From Tridacna crocea (Eukaryota > Mollusca > Bivalvia > Cardiida > Cardiidae): a stretch of DNA of 64,000 nt. The position numbers were made by a program, and so were the translations under genes. A model generated the notes under the pieces. The model did no database searches and was not told where the DNA came from. It worked only from the letters and a program-made list of their open reading frames with translations. Positions 25,478 through 37,585 of the stretch are shown here, piece by piece. How positions within the stretch are numbered: the stretch's first letter is position 1; each line of letters starts with the position of its first letter. Location: positions 15,091,001-15,155,000 of the forward strand of contig OX031058.1 of NCBI GenBank assembly GCA_943736015.1. Reading direction: 5' to 3'.

Positions 25478-25665
25478 TTCACCAATCATTCTTAAGAATA
25501 TTCGTTGTCCTATTTCCCAAAATTTTCAATAAGTTTGAACGTAACACAAATTCTGATTCGTTCAACCAAATGGTTTAGCCAGTCAGCAATTACACTTTGT
25601 TACTTTCAAATTTAGAAAATCTCAGAGAAAAAGCATGAGAATGTTCTCCAGAAAGGTTGGTGAAC
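25478..25665. mobile_element. Family-E palindromic MITE
   Basis: CACCAATCATTCTTAAGAAT to AAAGGTTGGTGAA around AAATGGTTTAGCCAGTCAG. Confidence 0.8.
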
Positions 25666-25749
25666 TAGTAGCATGGTGGAAATGCACAGTGTTACTACAC
25701 TAAAGCTTGCATGAGGCAAGCACAGAATGGACTCTTAGGACGTGCTTGC

Positions 25750-25889
25750 TTAGCTTTTTACCAAACGACGAAATGTCCAGATTGAAAGCAATCGCAGACA
25801 ACAAAATATGGAAGAATGCACAAATGACAAAGTTTGACCTTGGTTGGGTAGAAAATGCTGATAACCAGCATTGTTTGGTAAACGGTTAG
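25750..25889. mobile_element. Family-A MITE, deleted internally
   Basis: TTTTTACCAAACGACGAAA to TTGTTTGGTAAACGGTTAG. Confidence 0.75.
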
Positions 25890-26459
25890 GACAATTGCTT
25901 TCTCAGTACACGTACATTTCAGCATATTCGTTTGCTCTGAGAACTAGAGCTATGTATGTTTTAGATTATACAGATTGCTTTCATACTAAAGTTGCTTACT
26001 AAATCAGACTAGAAATCATTGTGAGAAAAGAGGAAACTGCTGTTACCAACATTTCTACGTCTACTGTATTTTTTTTTTCAAAAGTTTAATTAGTCAGTGT
26101 CATGTTGGTTTGTTAAGTAAAGGGTACTGGTGATCATCAAGGACATTAGTTCTTTTTAGAATTCTTATGTGTTCGTACGTTGCAAAACAACACTATCTTT
26201 AATTATTGGTGTATATTAGCTACAGTGTTCTTCCACTTAATTTTAGTTCAAGGTAAAGGACACCCGTTTATATTTATCAATGATCGTATATCTATACCGT
26301 CAATGAGTAAATAGTTACCCGCTATATAAGGTAGTTGTCCATATATAGTAACTATCATTTAAACTGTAGACATTTAAACAGTATGGGAGTCCCAGATACT
26401 GCTCAGCTATTCAACCCTCTGCCCAAACAGTCTCGTCATAGAACGATACATTCAACAGG

Positions 26460-26630
26460 TATGAGTTTGAAAACATTATGGGAAAAGGATAAAATGCTGG
26501 TAGCCAGCATTTTAACATTTTCCCATAGTGTTTTCTATCCTTTAAAAAGACAAAATTCTCCTTTTTTAAAAACAATATCTCATGTCTGCGAATGCTTCTG
26601 CTCTTGACAAGCTTGGTAAAGAAATTCAGG
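26460..26630. mobile_element. Family-A MITE, partial
   Basis: AAAACATTATGGGAAAAGG hairpin with TCTGCGAATGCTTCTG. Confidence 0.75.
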
Positions 26631-26728
26631 TTATTTCAAAATTCATATAAAGCGATTTGACATACAATATTCGTCATTATTTATATTATGTTCATATAAG
26701 GAAATTCTCTTCCGTGTCATGATTGCAT

Positions 26729-26957
26729 TTAACTCATTACCACGACAATATTTTAGGCTTGTCTAAATCGAAAGGATTTGAAGACGACAAAATAAAAGTG
26801 ACTTAAAGTTTGAAATTCGTTTTGTGTAGGGTAGAAAACATTGTGGGAAAAGGAGAAAATGCTGGTTACCAGCATTTTCAACTTTTCCCACAATGTTTTT
26901 TCTAAAGGCTTCTTTCTCAAGGTCGTCAAAAGTAGGGATTGTGTGGAAATGGGTTAA
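26729..26957. mobile_element. Family-A MITE, full length
   Basis: TTAACTCATTACCACGAC to GTGTGGAAATGGGTTAA. Confidence 0.9.
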
Positions 26958-27149
26958 TGCATGTTTAATTGTATATATATGTATATCTTTCAGGTTGCTC
27001 ATTTTTTTATTCTTCAGTCAATGGTTTCCCAAAGCTAATGATTGCGTTCCCACATATACGTTATCAATACAATACCATTAGAACAATGATCAGGATAAGA
27101 GAAGAATCTTTACTCTCACAATCACTTTTATCAATACTGGGAAAGAAAT

Positions 27150-27230
27150 AGGTCGAGCTGGATAATCGAACCATAGACCCTTTGGTTTCAAGCTCGGTAT
27201 GTTACCGGATGAGCTATCGGGCTCGGGTTC
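27150..27230 (-). repeat. tRNA-like SINE head
   Basis: On the minus strand GATAGCTCATCCGGTAAC resembles an A box, and GGTTCGATTATCC a B box. Acceptor-stem pairing is poor. Confidence 0.5.
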
Positions 27231-27407
27231 TTATACCTCCCGTGAAAACTTACATCTTGTCTAAACTGAGAGCATATGAGACTACAAAATAACTCCGGGA
27301 AAGCATGGATAGATGCACTTGCTGCAGTAATTTTACTACATTAAAGTTGAAAATGACGTTAAATGCAATACAGTCTAATCTGGTAAAGACATAACTCTTT
27401 CAGCCCC

Positions 27408-27670
27408 GAGTATATGACCCATTCTCTGTCCAAAGGGGGCTAAATGCACCTGCTTAAAGTATCGACTCAGGTCAGCCTGCGCTGTCTCTCCAGGCAGCCT
27501 GACCCGGGTCGAAACGTTTTGCCACCGGTCAATTTTCTGCATGTAAGAAGACCAGTCTATTTCATGATTTAGACAGTTGTTATACAAAATGGATTGTTTG
27601 GATCCATACATGTCTACTTATTTACTTGCTATCATGGGTCACAGAGATGCTTTACACTCCCTTTTATCAT
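27408..27670. mobile_element. Family-D MITE
   Basis: CTCTGTCCAAAGGGGGCTAA, GACTCAGGTCAGCCTGCGC, then CAGCCTGACCCGGGTCG. Confidence 0.65.
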
Positions 27671-27747
27671 ATAAATGTGACCCATCGCGCAAAAAAGGAC
27701 CTTCTGGGAACTGCAAAAAATGCTTGCGAATTGCGCATGCTAAACAG

Positions 27748-28010
27748 GGTCCATATTCACCAACCATTCTTAAGAATATTCTTAGTTTTATTATTCAGAG
27801 AAATTTGTGTTAGTACTGGTGTGAGAAAGCCAGGAAACACATGTGCGTCACCGACCACCACCATAATGACCTCAGCTGTTAAAGTGGCGTTAAACCCTAA
27901 TACAACTAACCAACCAACTTTTTATTTAGAACTTTGTCAGTGTGAAAGTAACATAATTTCTGATTGGCTAAAGCATTTGGTTTAGCCAATTAGGAGTTTT
28001 GTTACTTTCA
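27748..28010. mobile_element. Family-E MITE split by a 5'-truncated SINE
   Basis: The left arm runs ACCAACCATTCTTAAGAATA to about 27812. A SINE body fragment (27813-27912, GTGTGAGAAAGCCAGGAAAC to AATACAACTAAC) interrupts it. The family-E centre and right arm then follow (GATTGGCTAAAGCATTTGG). Confidence 0.75.
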
Positions 28011-28734
28011 CAGCTCGAAAGTAAACTTGACTAAACAAGTCGTCAGTATAGATACAAGATCAGACTAGAACGTTCTGTGAAACCTGGTCTTGATCTTCAA
28101 CGTTTGCGAAAATCTCTGTTTCCACTTGATATAGCGCTGAAAGTGCTCGGTTGTGTTTTTGTCATAGGCGCCCATTGATAAAAAAATCCGTGTATTTCTT
28201 CTATGAACGACTTTTTTGACAAATGGATTTTTGAGTACCGTGTAATTAAAACACAGACCAGGTCTTTCAATCCTGAAGTGGTTCAAACGTCTTGTGAACG
28301 TAACCCTTTTACAGATTTACTGCTCCCTCTCGATTAGGCCTTAAATTGCTTAAAAAAATTATAAGCTATAGTCTATTGTAAACAAAAGAAAAACTACTAT
28401 AATTTCGAATTAATTTGAAGGGAAAACACCTTATCGGACAATGTAGATCTGATCTTGATCTACATTGTCCGCAAAAGTGCCTTTTGACTCGCGCTTAGAA
28501 ACCTACGGGTTTGTCTGAAATCTTTATTTCTTATTCTTCTTTCTTAAATAAACAATCTGGTTCGGTGCCGGTCTTTGGCAAAAACAACTATATAAGCCTG
28601 TCCTTGCCGTTGAATACGCTTAGGGGGTGTTCTCAAATGTTCTTTGCTTATTAGGCGTTATATATTAAGTATATTGCATTTACGAGTTATCCCAGCTTGG
28701 TATAGGCGCCAGCCGCGCCAAACAAGAAGCCCTG

Positions 28735-28940
28735 TCCATATTCACTAACCATCTCTTTTTTTTTTTTAAATTTCATTCCAAGTCTAAATCTACATTCAAA
28801 AAGTAATACAAGTTCAGATTGGCATAACAATTTTGATCCTACTAATTAGAGGTTGCGTTACGTTTAAATGAAGAAAACTCTTAAACTCTTAAAAATTAGA
28901 CCAAGAATGTTTTGAGAATGGTTGTTGATTACAGACCCTG
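28735..28940. mobile_element. Family-E MITE, diverged
   Basis: CCATATTCACTAACCATCTC to TTTGAGAATGGTTGTTGATTA. Confidence 0.75.
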
Positions 28941-28947
28941 CGTCTGT

Positions 28948-29142
28948 ATTCACCAACCATTCTTAAGAACTTTCTTTGTCTTATTCTTCAAGATTTTCTG
29001 ACAGTGAAAGTAACAGAACTTCTGATTGTCTAGACCATATGGTTTAGCCAATCAGAAGTCTGTTACTTTCACATTGAGAAATTTTTGAAGAATTAGACCA
29101 AAAATATTCTTAGAATGGTTGGTGAATATGGACCCTGATACC
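28948..29142. mobile_element. Family-E MITE, near-perfect palindrome
   Basis: GTATTCACCAACCATTCTTA to GAATGGTTGGTGAATATGG. Sits almost directly after another copy. Confidence 0.88.
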
Positions 29143-29717
29143 ATGATAACCAAGGTCTTTGGTAGAAACTAAAGAGAAACCTTTCATCACCACGCCCCTT
29201 GCTCGTTTGGAGATCCTAAATCGGATTTTCCCCTTTCATGGCTACAGGTGAAAACATCGATTTTTGAGGTCGATGTAGATCACAGAACGTGCAGCCTGAT
29301 CTTTTAACACCGAAACTCATTCATTGAACATAACTAAGGAGGATTGAATTTTCGTGTTGGTAGGCCTACCTACTAGTGTTCTTTTACTTTCTGACATCAA
29401 ATCATTATTTATATTGCACAGTTAGATCTACTTACCTTGAAATTGTTTAGATCCATTTTTGAAAATAAAAACATGATAAATTTCTATAGCAGTGACATCA
29501 TCAAGTTAAGCCACAAAACTACAAGTTTTACCAAGGCTTCAGTGATGTCAGTTCTCAGTGACGTCAGTTTTCAGTGGATTACAAGGGGCACTTAACAGGG
29601 AAATTCTATGGCATCAGCGTGCTTATTTGTGAACTACTACCTTACGTAAAAGGGGGAATCGCGCTAAATACACATTAGAATATTAAAACTTTGCAGTGAA
29701 ATAAATTCGTTGTACGG

Positions 29718-29846
29718 TTAGGTGGCAGGTGACTTGGAAACCTGTTCACAGCTGTGGTGAATCATGCCGCACCTCGCTTTCGGCTCCGGGTGACATGATT
29801 TACCACAGCTGTAAACAAGTTTCCAAGTCCCCGGCCACCTGACCGT
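29718..29846. repeat. 129-bp palindrome
   Basis: AGGTGGCAGGTGACTTGGAA is complemented by TTCCAAGTCCCCGGCCACCT around a GAATCATG / CATGATTTA inner stem. Confidence 0.85.
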
Positions 29847-29859
29847 ATCACTAATAATT

Positions 29860-30070
29860 TCAGCCTGCACAGTCTTTGCAAACTTATACGGGTAAAAACT
29901 TTTTGCTCTTTATAAATTTCATGCATGTCCAAGGACCAGTCTACCTCCAGATAAAGTCAATTGTTACTCTAAAAAGTTTTTATGGATCTCCAATTATGCG
30001 ATGACTTGATTGGTATAATGCATCACAGAGATGCATCAAACATCCTTTTGCCAGAGCGCCGCCTATGTTC
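29860..30070. mobile_element. Family-D MITE, half
   Basis: TCAGCCTGCACAGTC, GATGCATCAAACATCC, CTTTTGCCAGAGC. Confidence 0.55.
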
Positions 30071-30390
30071 TTTGTCGTTGAAAGAGTTTTAGAATATGTC
30101 AAGACTCAAGACTTACTCTAAGTATGTCATTATGCAGGTAAACACAATGGTTTCTAGGGGTGGAAGAAGTGTGATAGCAACTTTTGACGCAGTCTTAAGT
30201 GTGAACAAAGTACTCGCCTTTACCAAACCTGTACCACTTCATGTTGGAATAATGCATTTAACCTTTATTCCCCCATGAAAATGACATTTGAAGCAGTTTG
30301 AAGCGGACGACTTTGAAGGTATACAATCTTGTTAATTATGAATACAATAAACGAATCTGCGTTTACCTCTTTCAGTGCCAAATATAATCG

Positions 30391-30678
30391 AACTATGTTC
30401 TGGCAAAGGATGGGGGGGGGGGGGGGGGCGGGGGGCTTCGTGGGTCCCCGTGATGCATCATACCAGGTAAGTTATCACCTAATTTTGGATCACTAAAATT
30501 CAATTTTGCTAACAATCGACTAAATCTCTAGGTAAAATGGTCCTTTGACAAGCAGAAAAATGACTAACGCCAAAAATTATCGACCCTTGTCAGCCTGCGC
30601 GGACTGCGCAGGCTGACAAGGGTCGATACTTTTTTGCAGATGTATTAAGCCTTCCCCTTTCTACACAGCTCGGCTCAT
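30391..30678. mobile_element. Family-D MITE with G-run
   Basis: ACTATGTTCTGGCAAAGG to ACACAGCTCGG. Includes a G-rich run at 30411-30437 and a perfect CGACCCTTGTCAGCCTGCGC hairpin. Confidence 0.8.
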
Positions 30679-30950
30679 ATGAATTCGATCCTTTTCGGTG
30701 GCTATAAATGTGATCCATGCGCACGCAGTGATCTTTTTGTCATAGGCTTGACTGAGCAAACGCACGGTTTAGATCTAAGATCATACTGTACGCTCAGTGA
30801 CTGCACGTTCAGTGTAGTCTGATCTCGACCCATGTCGTCCCCAGAAGCATTTTTTCTTTTCTTCTAAAGCAGTGCAAGAGTTGACGCAAGGGTGCGTATC
30901 GGAGCGGTCATTAAAAATAAAGATCCCTTTTTTTTTCCTCCTATATGGAG

Positions 30951-31211
30951 TGCAACACGCGAAAAGGTGCATTCGGACATTTGCGTAAAGTGTCGTCCCG
31001 GATTAGCCTGCGCAGTCCGCGCAGGCTAATCCGAGACGGCACTTTACGACTACATTAGATTTTGTGCTACAATAGACTTGCGTAACACAGAAAATCACAT
31101 AAAATGGAAAGTATCGTTTCGGATTAGCCTTTGCGGACTGCACGCGCTGATCAGAGACAACACTTTACGCAAATGTCCGAATGACCCTTTTCGCGTGTTG
31201 CACTCCATTTT
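30951..31211. mobile_element. Family-C MITE, full length
   Basis: ATGGAGTGCAACACGCGAAA and its complement at the right end give inverted ends of about 50 bp. Followed at once by a family-D copy. Confidence 0.88.
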
Positions 31212-31217
31212 ATGTGA

Positions 31218-31476
31218 GTCATACTCTGGCAAAAGGGGGCCTAATGCATCTGAGTAATACTTGACACGAAGCAAGTCGTCACATTGTTATAGATCAGTAA
31301 CAACAATTGTTTTAACAACCGACTTAAAGGTAGACAAGGTTATTGGAGATACAAAAAAAAAGATGAATGATAGCGGAAAGTTTCAGCCCAGGTCAGCCTG
31401 AGCAGATTGCGCATAATGGCCTGGGTTGATACTTGGTGCAGATGCATTAAGTCTTCTTTTTACCGAGTACAGTTCA
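31218..31476. mobile_element. Family-D MITE
   Basis: CATACTCTGGCAAAAGGGGG to CAGATGCATTAAGTC...GAGTACAG. Confidence 0.75.
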
Positions 31477-31785
31477 TTTTTTTCGACATTCGATCTGCTG
31501 CATGACGTAAAAATGAACTCCGCAATCGGCATTCAATAAATTAACAACCATTATTATAAAGATAAAAATGTTTTTAAACTGTGTGACAAAAGGAAAAAGT
31601 GCTTCACACGTGCAAATTTCCTTTTTTTTTTTTAGCAATATTCTATTCTTGTCTGTAAGTACATTTACTTTCAAATTGGACAGTCTATTTTTTGTTTGTT
31701 TTCTGGATAAAAAGGGTTACGACGCTGTCTAGACAAACTAAATGCTTGCAGAAACTGAAAGTAGGACAAACTTTTTAAACCATTA

Positions 31786-32012
31786 TTAACCCTTTACCAC
31801 ACAATCCCGACTTTTAACACCCCTGTGAAAGAGGACTTTTGAAAACATTGTGGGAAAAGGAGAAAATGCTGGTAACCAGCATTTTCTCCTTTTCCCACGA
31901 TTTTTTCTTCCCTTCCTAGAACAAATTTCAATTCTTTACTCACTTTTATTTTGTCGTCTGCAAATGCTTTCAATATGGACTAGTCCGAAGTTTTGTCGTT
32001 TTGTAAAAAAGG
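31786..32012. mobile_element. Family-A MITE
   Basis: TTAACCCTTTACCACACAATCC, intact hairpin, end GTCGTTTTGTAAAAAAGG. Confidence 0.88.
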
Positions 32013-32477
32013 AAACACTCCAATATTCAAACGACCCTTGAACATGTCATTTTCAAAATTGATTTATAAGTGTTATGTAATAAGGGGATTTTATCTGCGT
32101 TTTCTACAGTGTGTATGTACGTGTTAGATTTATTGTCACTTGTCCCATGTCTCATTGAAATTGGTTTTGACGCATGCGCAGCCGGCAGTATTTTGAATGG
32201 CAATGATCTATGTAATGTTTGAGTCGGTTATGATAATTTTTTGTTCAATTTTTGGAGCTGACTTGCTTTATACTTTCAAAAAAATGTTTATACCGTTACC
32301 AGAGATTACCAGCATTTGTGTCTGTCTGATACTGGATATGCTTGCATCCAGCATCAAAATTTCAGGTGGTTTACTTTAAGACTCATATTTTAGCATCACA
32401 CTGGCCGAGACCTTAACCCATAATGCCCTGGGACCGATTTCAGTTGTTTTTACGCACAGTGTATATCAAAATCAGGG

Positions 32478-32678
32478 CCCGTATTTACCAACCATTCTTG
32501 AGAATATTCTTAGTCTTTATTCTCCAGAGTTTTCTACATTTGTAAGTAAAACAACTTCTGATTGGCTAAACCATGTGGTTTAGCCAATCAGAAGTTGTGT
32601 TACTTACAAATGTAGAAAATTCTGGAGAACAAGACAAAGAACGTTCTCAAGAATGGTTGGTGAATACCGGTCCTAAAA
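32478..32678. mobile_element. Family-E MITE, near-perfect palindrome
   Basis: CAACCATTCTTGAGAATATT to CTCAAGAATGGTTGGTGAA; the arms match almost without gaps. Confidence 0.9.
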
Positions 32679-32826
32679 TTTGCATATTCTCTGCAGTCTT
32701 ATGTTAGATCTACATTGTCCGAGACTTAAGCACATAGTATTGCAATTACAACAGAGAGATGACAATATTTTAGATGTTTTTCCCCTAACTGACATACCCT
32801 GTTAATTTATTCAGCTCTTTTACGAG

Positions 32827-33054
32827 TTAACCCATTACCACACAATCCCTACTTTTGACGCCCCTGAAAAAAGAAGCCTTTCGAAAACATTGTGGGAAAA
32901 GAAGAAAATGCTGGTAACCGGCATTTTCTCCTTTTCCCACAAAGTTTTCTAATCTTCCCAACACAAATTTCAAATTTTCGGTCACTTATTTTGTCGTCTG
33001 CAAATGCTTTTGATTTGGACAAGCTTAAAATTTTGCCGTTTGGTAATGAGTTAA
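32827..33054. mobile_element. Family-A MITE, full length
   Basis: TTAACCCATTACCACACAATCC to GTTTGGTAATGAGTTAA. Confidence 0.9.
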
Positions 33055-33106
33055 TCTAAATATTAACAAAGACATGATTTGACAAAATCGCCATCTCGAT
33101 GAACGA

Positions 33107-33317
33107 TTCAACCCTTAGGCTGCTAAGTGTCACTCACTGACTTTTGGCAGACAGTGTAGATTAAGATCAGACTGCACAGAATGCGTAGTCTGATCTTGAT
33201 CTGCACTGTCCGATAAGGAGATATCTTTCTCACAAAAATGCATTTGAAACAGCAAAATCTGGGTTTCTGCTGTCGCCTTGAAAGTTTCATATTCGTTATC
33301 TAGCAGGATAAAGGTTA
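33107..33317. mobile_element. Family-G MITE
   Basis: CAACCCTTAGGCTGCTAAG to AGCAGGATAAAGGTTAA, with hairpin AAGATCAGACTGCACAG. Confidence 0.85.
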
Positions 33318-33329
33318 ATCCAAAATTTG

Positions 33330-35780
33330 TCTGTTTGTGTCGCAGGGTTTTTTTTGTAGACCTTTCGTCTGTCTAGCTAATTTGGTGACTTTTTTTTACA
33401 AATTTCCTGTTGAATTAAGACAGGAAATTACTCATGCATTTCTTTCCTAGGCTGTAGTATGACTTTCTTGTGCCTTTAAAGTGCGACCAGTCTCGGGTCC
33501 GTGTGCTTGGATCCAGCCATGTTTTTCTACTTGCAGAGTATGATTCACAAAGCCAGAGTATATCCCTTAAAATGCCTTCTAAGTAGATATTTTGGTCTGA
33601 TAATGAGGTCTTTATATCTCATTTAAAATCATAAACGTAACTGCGTAATAAATTGTCATAATTTCGACAAAATAAAGCTAGCAGTGGGTCAGCTGACAAA
33701 TTAACAGTCAAACGTTCGGAAGAATAAAGTGGTTCATAATAAATCATTTTGTGTCTTGAAATAGAGTTTTCCTTGCATGTTCGCTCTATTTTAAGTCCCC
33801 CTTTCCCATCAGCAGCTCCTTATCCTCTAGCAAACGATTTTTCTTGTACATAGCAGGCTACCGTCCAAATCATTGTGCTGAAAAGAAAAAAAATCCATTC
33901 AACAAACAACCATAGAATGATTATTCTGTTCTTTTCTAAGTTGGTAGAACTTTTTGGTCCAACCCCATTTCATATATTGAATAAAATATACATGTTTAAA
34001 CTACTAACAAACAACCAGAAGATTTCTTCTTCCAGCACAATCCTGTCATAACAAATCAATTAAATCTAAATTTACATTAGCAATTCCTGTTTCTCACGGA
34101 TGCTTTAAAATTCGCTCTGTTAGTTTGAGGAAGTAATAAATTATACGATGTACGATTTGTTCAGTTTACATCAGCCTCCCCCCCCCCCCAACCCCCTAAA
34201 AAAATAAGTTTAAGTGTTAATGGGGACTGGGAGGATTTCATCTTTGCATTGTTCGCTTTGATAATGCATGCAAAAATAAAATAATCTCTCCTCTAATCTT
34301 AACTTTACGCGATTCAAATATTTCCCTTGGCAAACAAAGGCACTACATGTATTTTACAACAGTATTTTGTGAATTGATTAGTGTTAAGTTTTTAGGGACA
34401 AAGCCGACACAGGCTTCGTTAGTATTATGCAGAATGTGAAACATACTTGACATCATTTTGTGATAACTATTTACCCTTCTTACAAAGATTAGCATGCTAG
34501 TTTTATCGCTTCTTGTAGAATCATACGTTTGGCTCAAATTTTGTAACAAAACAGAGGCAAACCGTTTCTGAAAGGGTGACAATGATAGTTTTAAAATGAG
34601 TACAGCAGTAAAGTATTACTCTTTTGCATAAGTCAACTGTCTCAAAAGCTCTAAAATAAGACAATAGAAATGGAGAAAGTATGAAATGCTGGTAATTTGC
34701 ATTTTTATCCCTTTCACTTACCGTTTAAACCCACGCGAAGACAATTCCCATCATTTCAGACAATTACCTGGTCATGAACATTATGATCTCATGTGACTCT
34801 GAAAAGGTAGCAAATATTTTGATAAAAAGAAGAATGTACCTATAACCAGTATTATCTCCTTTTACTACAATGTGTCAGAAAGCTTTTTTATCAGGACCAT
34901 AGAGCATTTAGTTGAGGCTTAATACATCTATAAATAAATGCATCATTCTTTATAAGGATGAACAATCATTTACGTATAAGTAAAAAAATGTTTCATGAAA
35001 GAGCAGAAAATCGTACAGTGCTGTCAGTTCTTTCATTCCAGTATAGAGCAGCGAATTTTAAATATTCTTTTTTTAAAATTATTTTTCTTAAACTTTAAAG
35101 CTAGGAAAAACATATTATGAATCGTAATAAATCGCAAATAATACAACATTCTTTAAAATTCCGTCCTTTTATTAAAAGCATGGCTTGATAGACGGGATTG
35201 CCGATATCATAGATTCCAGTGAAGTACAAACCACTCAAAATAGACTTCGCGTCTGTTTGGAAAAGAGATAATTAACAGATACGAAGGAAAGACAATATTT
35301 TTACATAATATTATAGGTCTACATTGTGGGGAAATGGATGATTACCAGTAACAAGCGATAACGTTTTTCCTACAGTGTTTTCCAAATATTTCCAGTGCAA
35401 AACGCTCCAATCTATTTGGCGTTGATAGCTACAAATGAAAAGGGTTTAAGGTATCACGATGATTGTTGAATTGGTAATCGAAAAGAAAGTATCAGGGGAA
35501 AAAGAATCAACTTTTGCTAGGAAAGAAAGTACATGTATCTAGAAAAAAAAAAGAATCGGTTTCTGTCAAAGTTGTGATTCTTTATCAACATTTATATTAA
35601 ATCATGTATTTATGATTTTGATACTTTTTGTAATTAATGTATGACATTTTCGCACACTCAAAATGCTACTTAGAAACAGTTTCTCTTTTACCAACAATGT
35701 TTTCACATGGTTTTAAATGTCTCTTGGGTACTGTAACCAAAATGAAAATTAAAGATCAATCAGAAATGAAATTAGGTAGG
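33330..35780. other. Non-coding stretch
   Basis: AT-rich with a C run near 34178-34190 and faint family-A relics near 34670-34720 and 34840-34900. No gene seen. Confidence 0.45.
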
Positions 35781-35789
35781 AAACCCGTT

Positions 35790-36884
35790 ATCTCGTGTGT
35801 AAGGTACCACGTTGCCTATTGTGTGAGGTACCAAATTACCTATAACGTAAGGTGTGACATTACCCGTAGTGTTAGGTATCAGATTTTCTTTGTGTACAGT
35901 GTCGCATTGTCAATTGTGTTAACGTATCACATAGTCAATCGTGTAAGGTATCATATTACTTGTTGTATAATGTATTACATTTTCGACTGTGTCAAGTATC
36001 ATATTATCTATTGTCTAAGGTATCACATTGTCTGTCGTGTAAGGTATCACATTGTCAGTCAGTGTGTAAGGTATCATTAAGCCTGTTGTTAAGGTTTCAC
36101 AGTATCAATTGTGGAGGGTATAGCATATCCTCTTGTATAAAATATCACATTTCTAGCTATGTAAGGTATCAAATTTTATATCGTGTTACGTATCACACTG
36201 TCAAATGTGTATGGTATCAGCATTACCTTTCGTGTAAGGTATCAAATTACCAGTGTTGTAACATATCACATTGTCAGCTGTGTACGGTATCACATGGCCT
36301 GTTGTATAACGTATGAAAGTGTCAATTTTTTCTAGGTATCTGATTACCTGTTGTGTAAGGTATCAGACTACATATTGTTTAACCCTTTCCCAAACGAGAA
36401 ACTTTTGGACTAGACCAAATTGAAAGCATTTGTAGACGACAATTCAACTCTTGCCGAAAAGAAGATTTCTGTCTATGATAGGGTAGAAAACATTGTGGGA
36501 AAAGGAGAAAATGCTGGTTACCAGCATTTTCTCCTTTTCCCACAATGTTTTCAGAAGGCTACCATTCAAGACCCGTAAGAACCAGGGATTGTTTGGGAAA
36601 GGGTTAAAGTATCACATTACCTTGTGTGTATGGTATCACATTATCAACCGTGTAAGGTACCACATTACAAGTTGTGTTAGATCAATGTTTCGCAATATTT
36701 GTTGTGCTATGTATCGTGTTACTTGCTGTGTAAGGTATAAGATTATCAGTTGCGTAAATTGTCATGTTATCAGTTGTATAAAGCATCACATTTCCTTCTG
36801 AATTAGGTATCCGAGTACCATTTGTGAAAGGTATCACGTTACCTGTTCTATATTGCTTCTTGTGTATGTTATCACATCTTCTTA
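35790..36884 (+). repeat. Minisatellite of about 24 bp period
   Basis: Diverged tandem units on the pattern GTGTAAGGTATCACATTACC. Interrupted by a family-A MITE at 36379-36607. Long open frames here are by-products of the repeat. Confidence 0.92.
36379..36607. mobile_element. Family-A MITE inside the minisatellite
   Basis: TTAACCCTTTCCCAAACGAG to TTTGGGAAAGGGTTAA. The minisatellite unit resumes directly after the right TTAA. Confidence 0.93.
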
Positions 36885-36904
36885 TGGCCAATCTAATTTG
36901 TTTT

Positions 36905-37380
36905 TTTTTTTTGCAGGCTTTTGGAAACATTGTCTGTTGAAAATACTTGCAGACGACAAATTCATTGTTTGAAGTTATGTAGATATATAATTTGTGGACA
37001 AAGAGGAAATGCTGGTCACCAGCACTTCCTCCTGTTCTAATGATATATTCAAAAGTCTTTTCTGTCAGGCTAATAAAACTCTGTGGTAAAGGATAACGAC
37101 TTTACATAAATTATTCATTTCTTCCAACCGCGTTTTAAAAGTCTTCTGCTTCAAATACAAGAAAGAAAAAGACTAGTTACCACACGACAAATCTTGGACG
37201 CGTCAAAATTTAAAGCATAAGCAGACGACGAAATCTTTATCATCCAAGATTTGTTTTGGTAAGGGTAGGATATGTCGTGAAATGGAGAAAATACAAAAAC
37301 CCACAATGTTTTCATAGGCCTTCTTTTCTGAAGATCATAAAAAAAACTTGAATTTTTCGAAAGAGGTTTATAAAAGTTGA
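36905..37380. repeat. Two degenerate family-A copies
   Basis: About 36930-37095 (CTTGCAGACGACAAATTC, GAGGAAATGCTGGTCACCAG) and 37170-37345 (GTTACCACACGACAAATC, TAAGCAGACGACGAAAT). Confidence 0.6.
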
Positions 37381-37585
37381 AATTTGTAATAAATTAAGTT
37401 ATCGCGTTGATTTATTTTGCCTTTTGTTTATAAAAGCATATCAAACATTTATGAAAAACATTAATTCTCCTATTCTCAAGAGGTGCTCAAACACTTGCCT
37501 ATTCTTACAAGAATTGTTTGGAGTAAAGCTCGAACCAACAGCATCTTTATTGTTTTTTCTTTCATTCTATTCTTAAAGTCGAAGT

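Noticed and set aside
35637-36316. Open frames of 147 and 118 residues rich in RYHI repeats
   Set aside because: Produced by the 24-bp minisatellite, whose period keeps frames open; no start context or domain.
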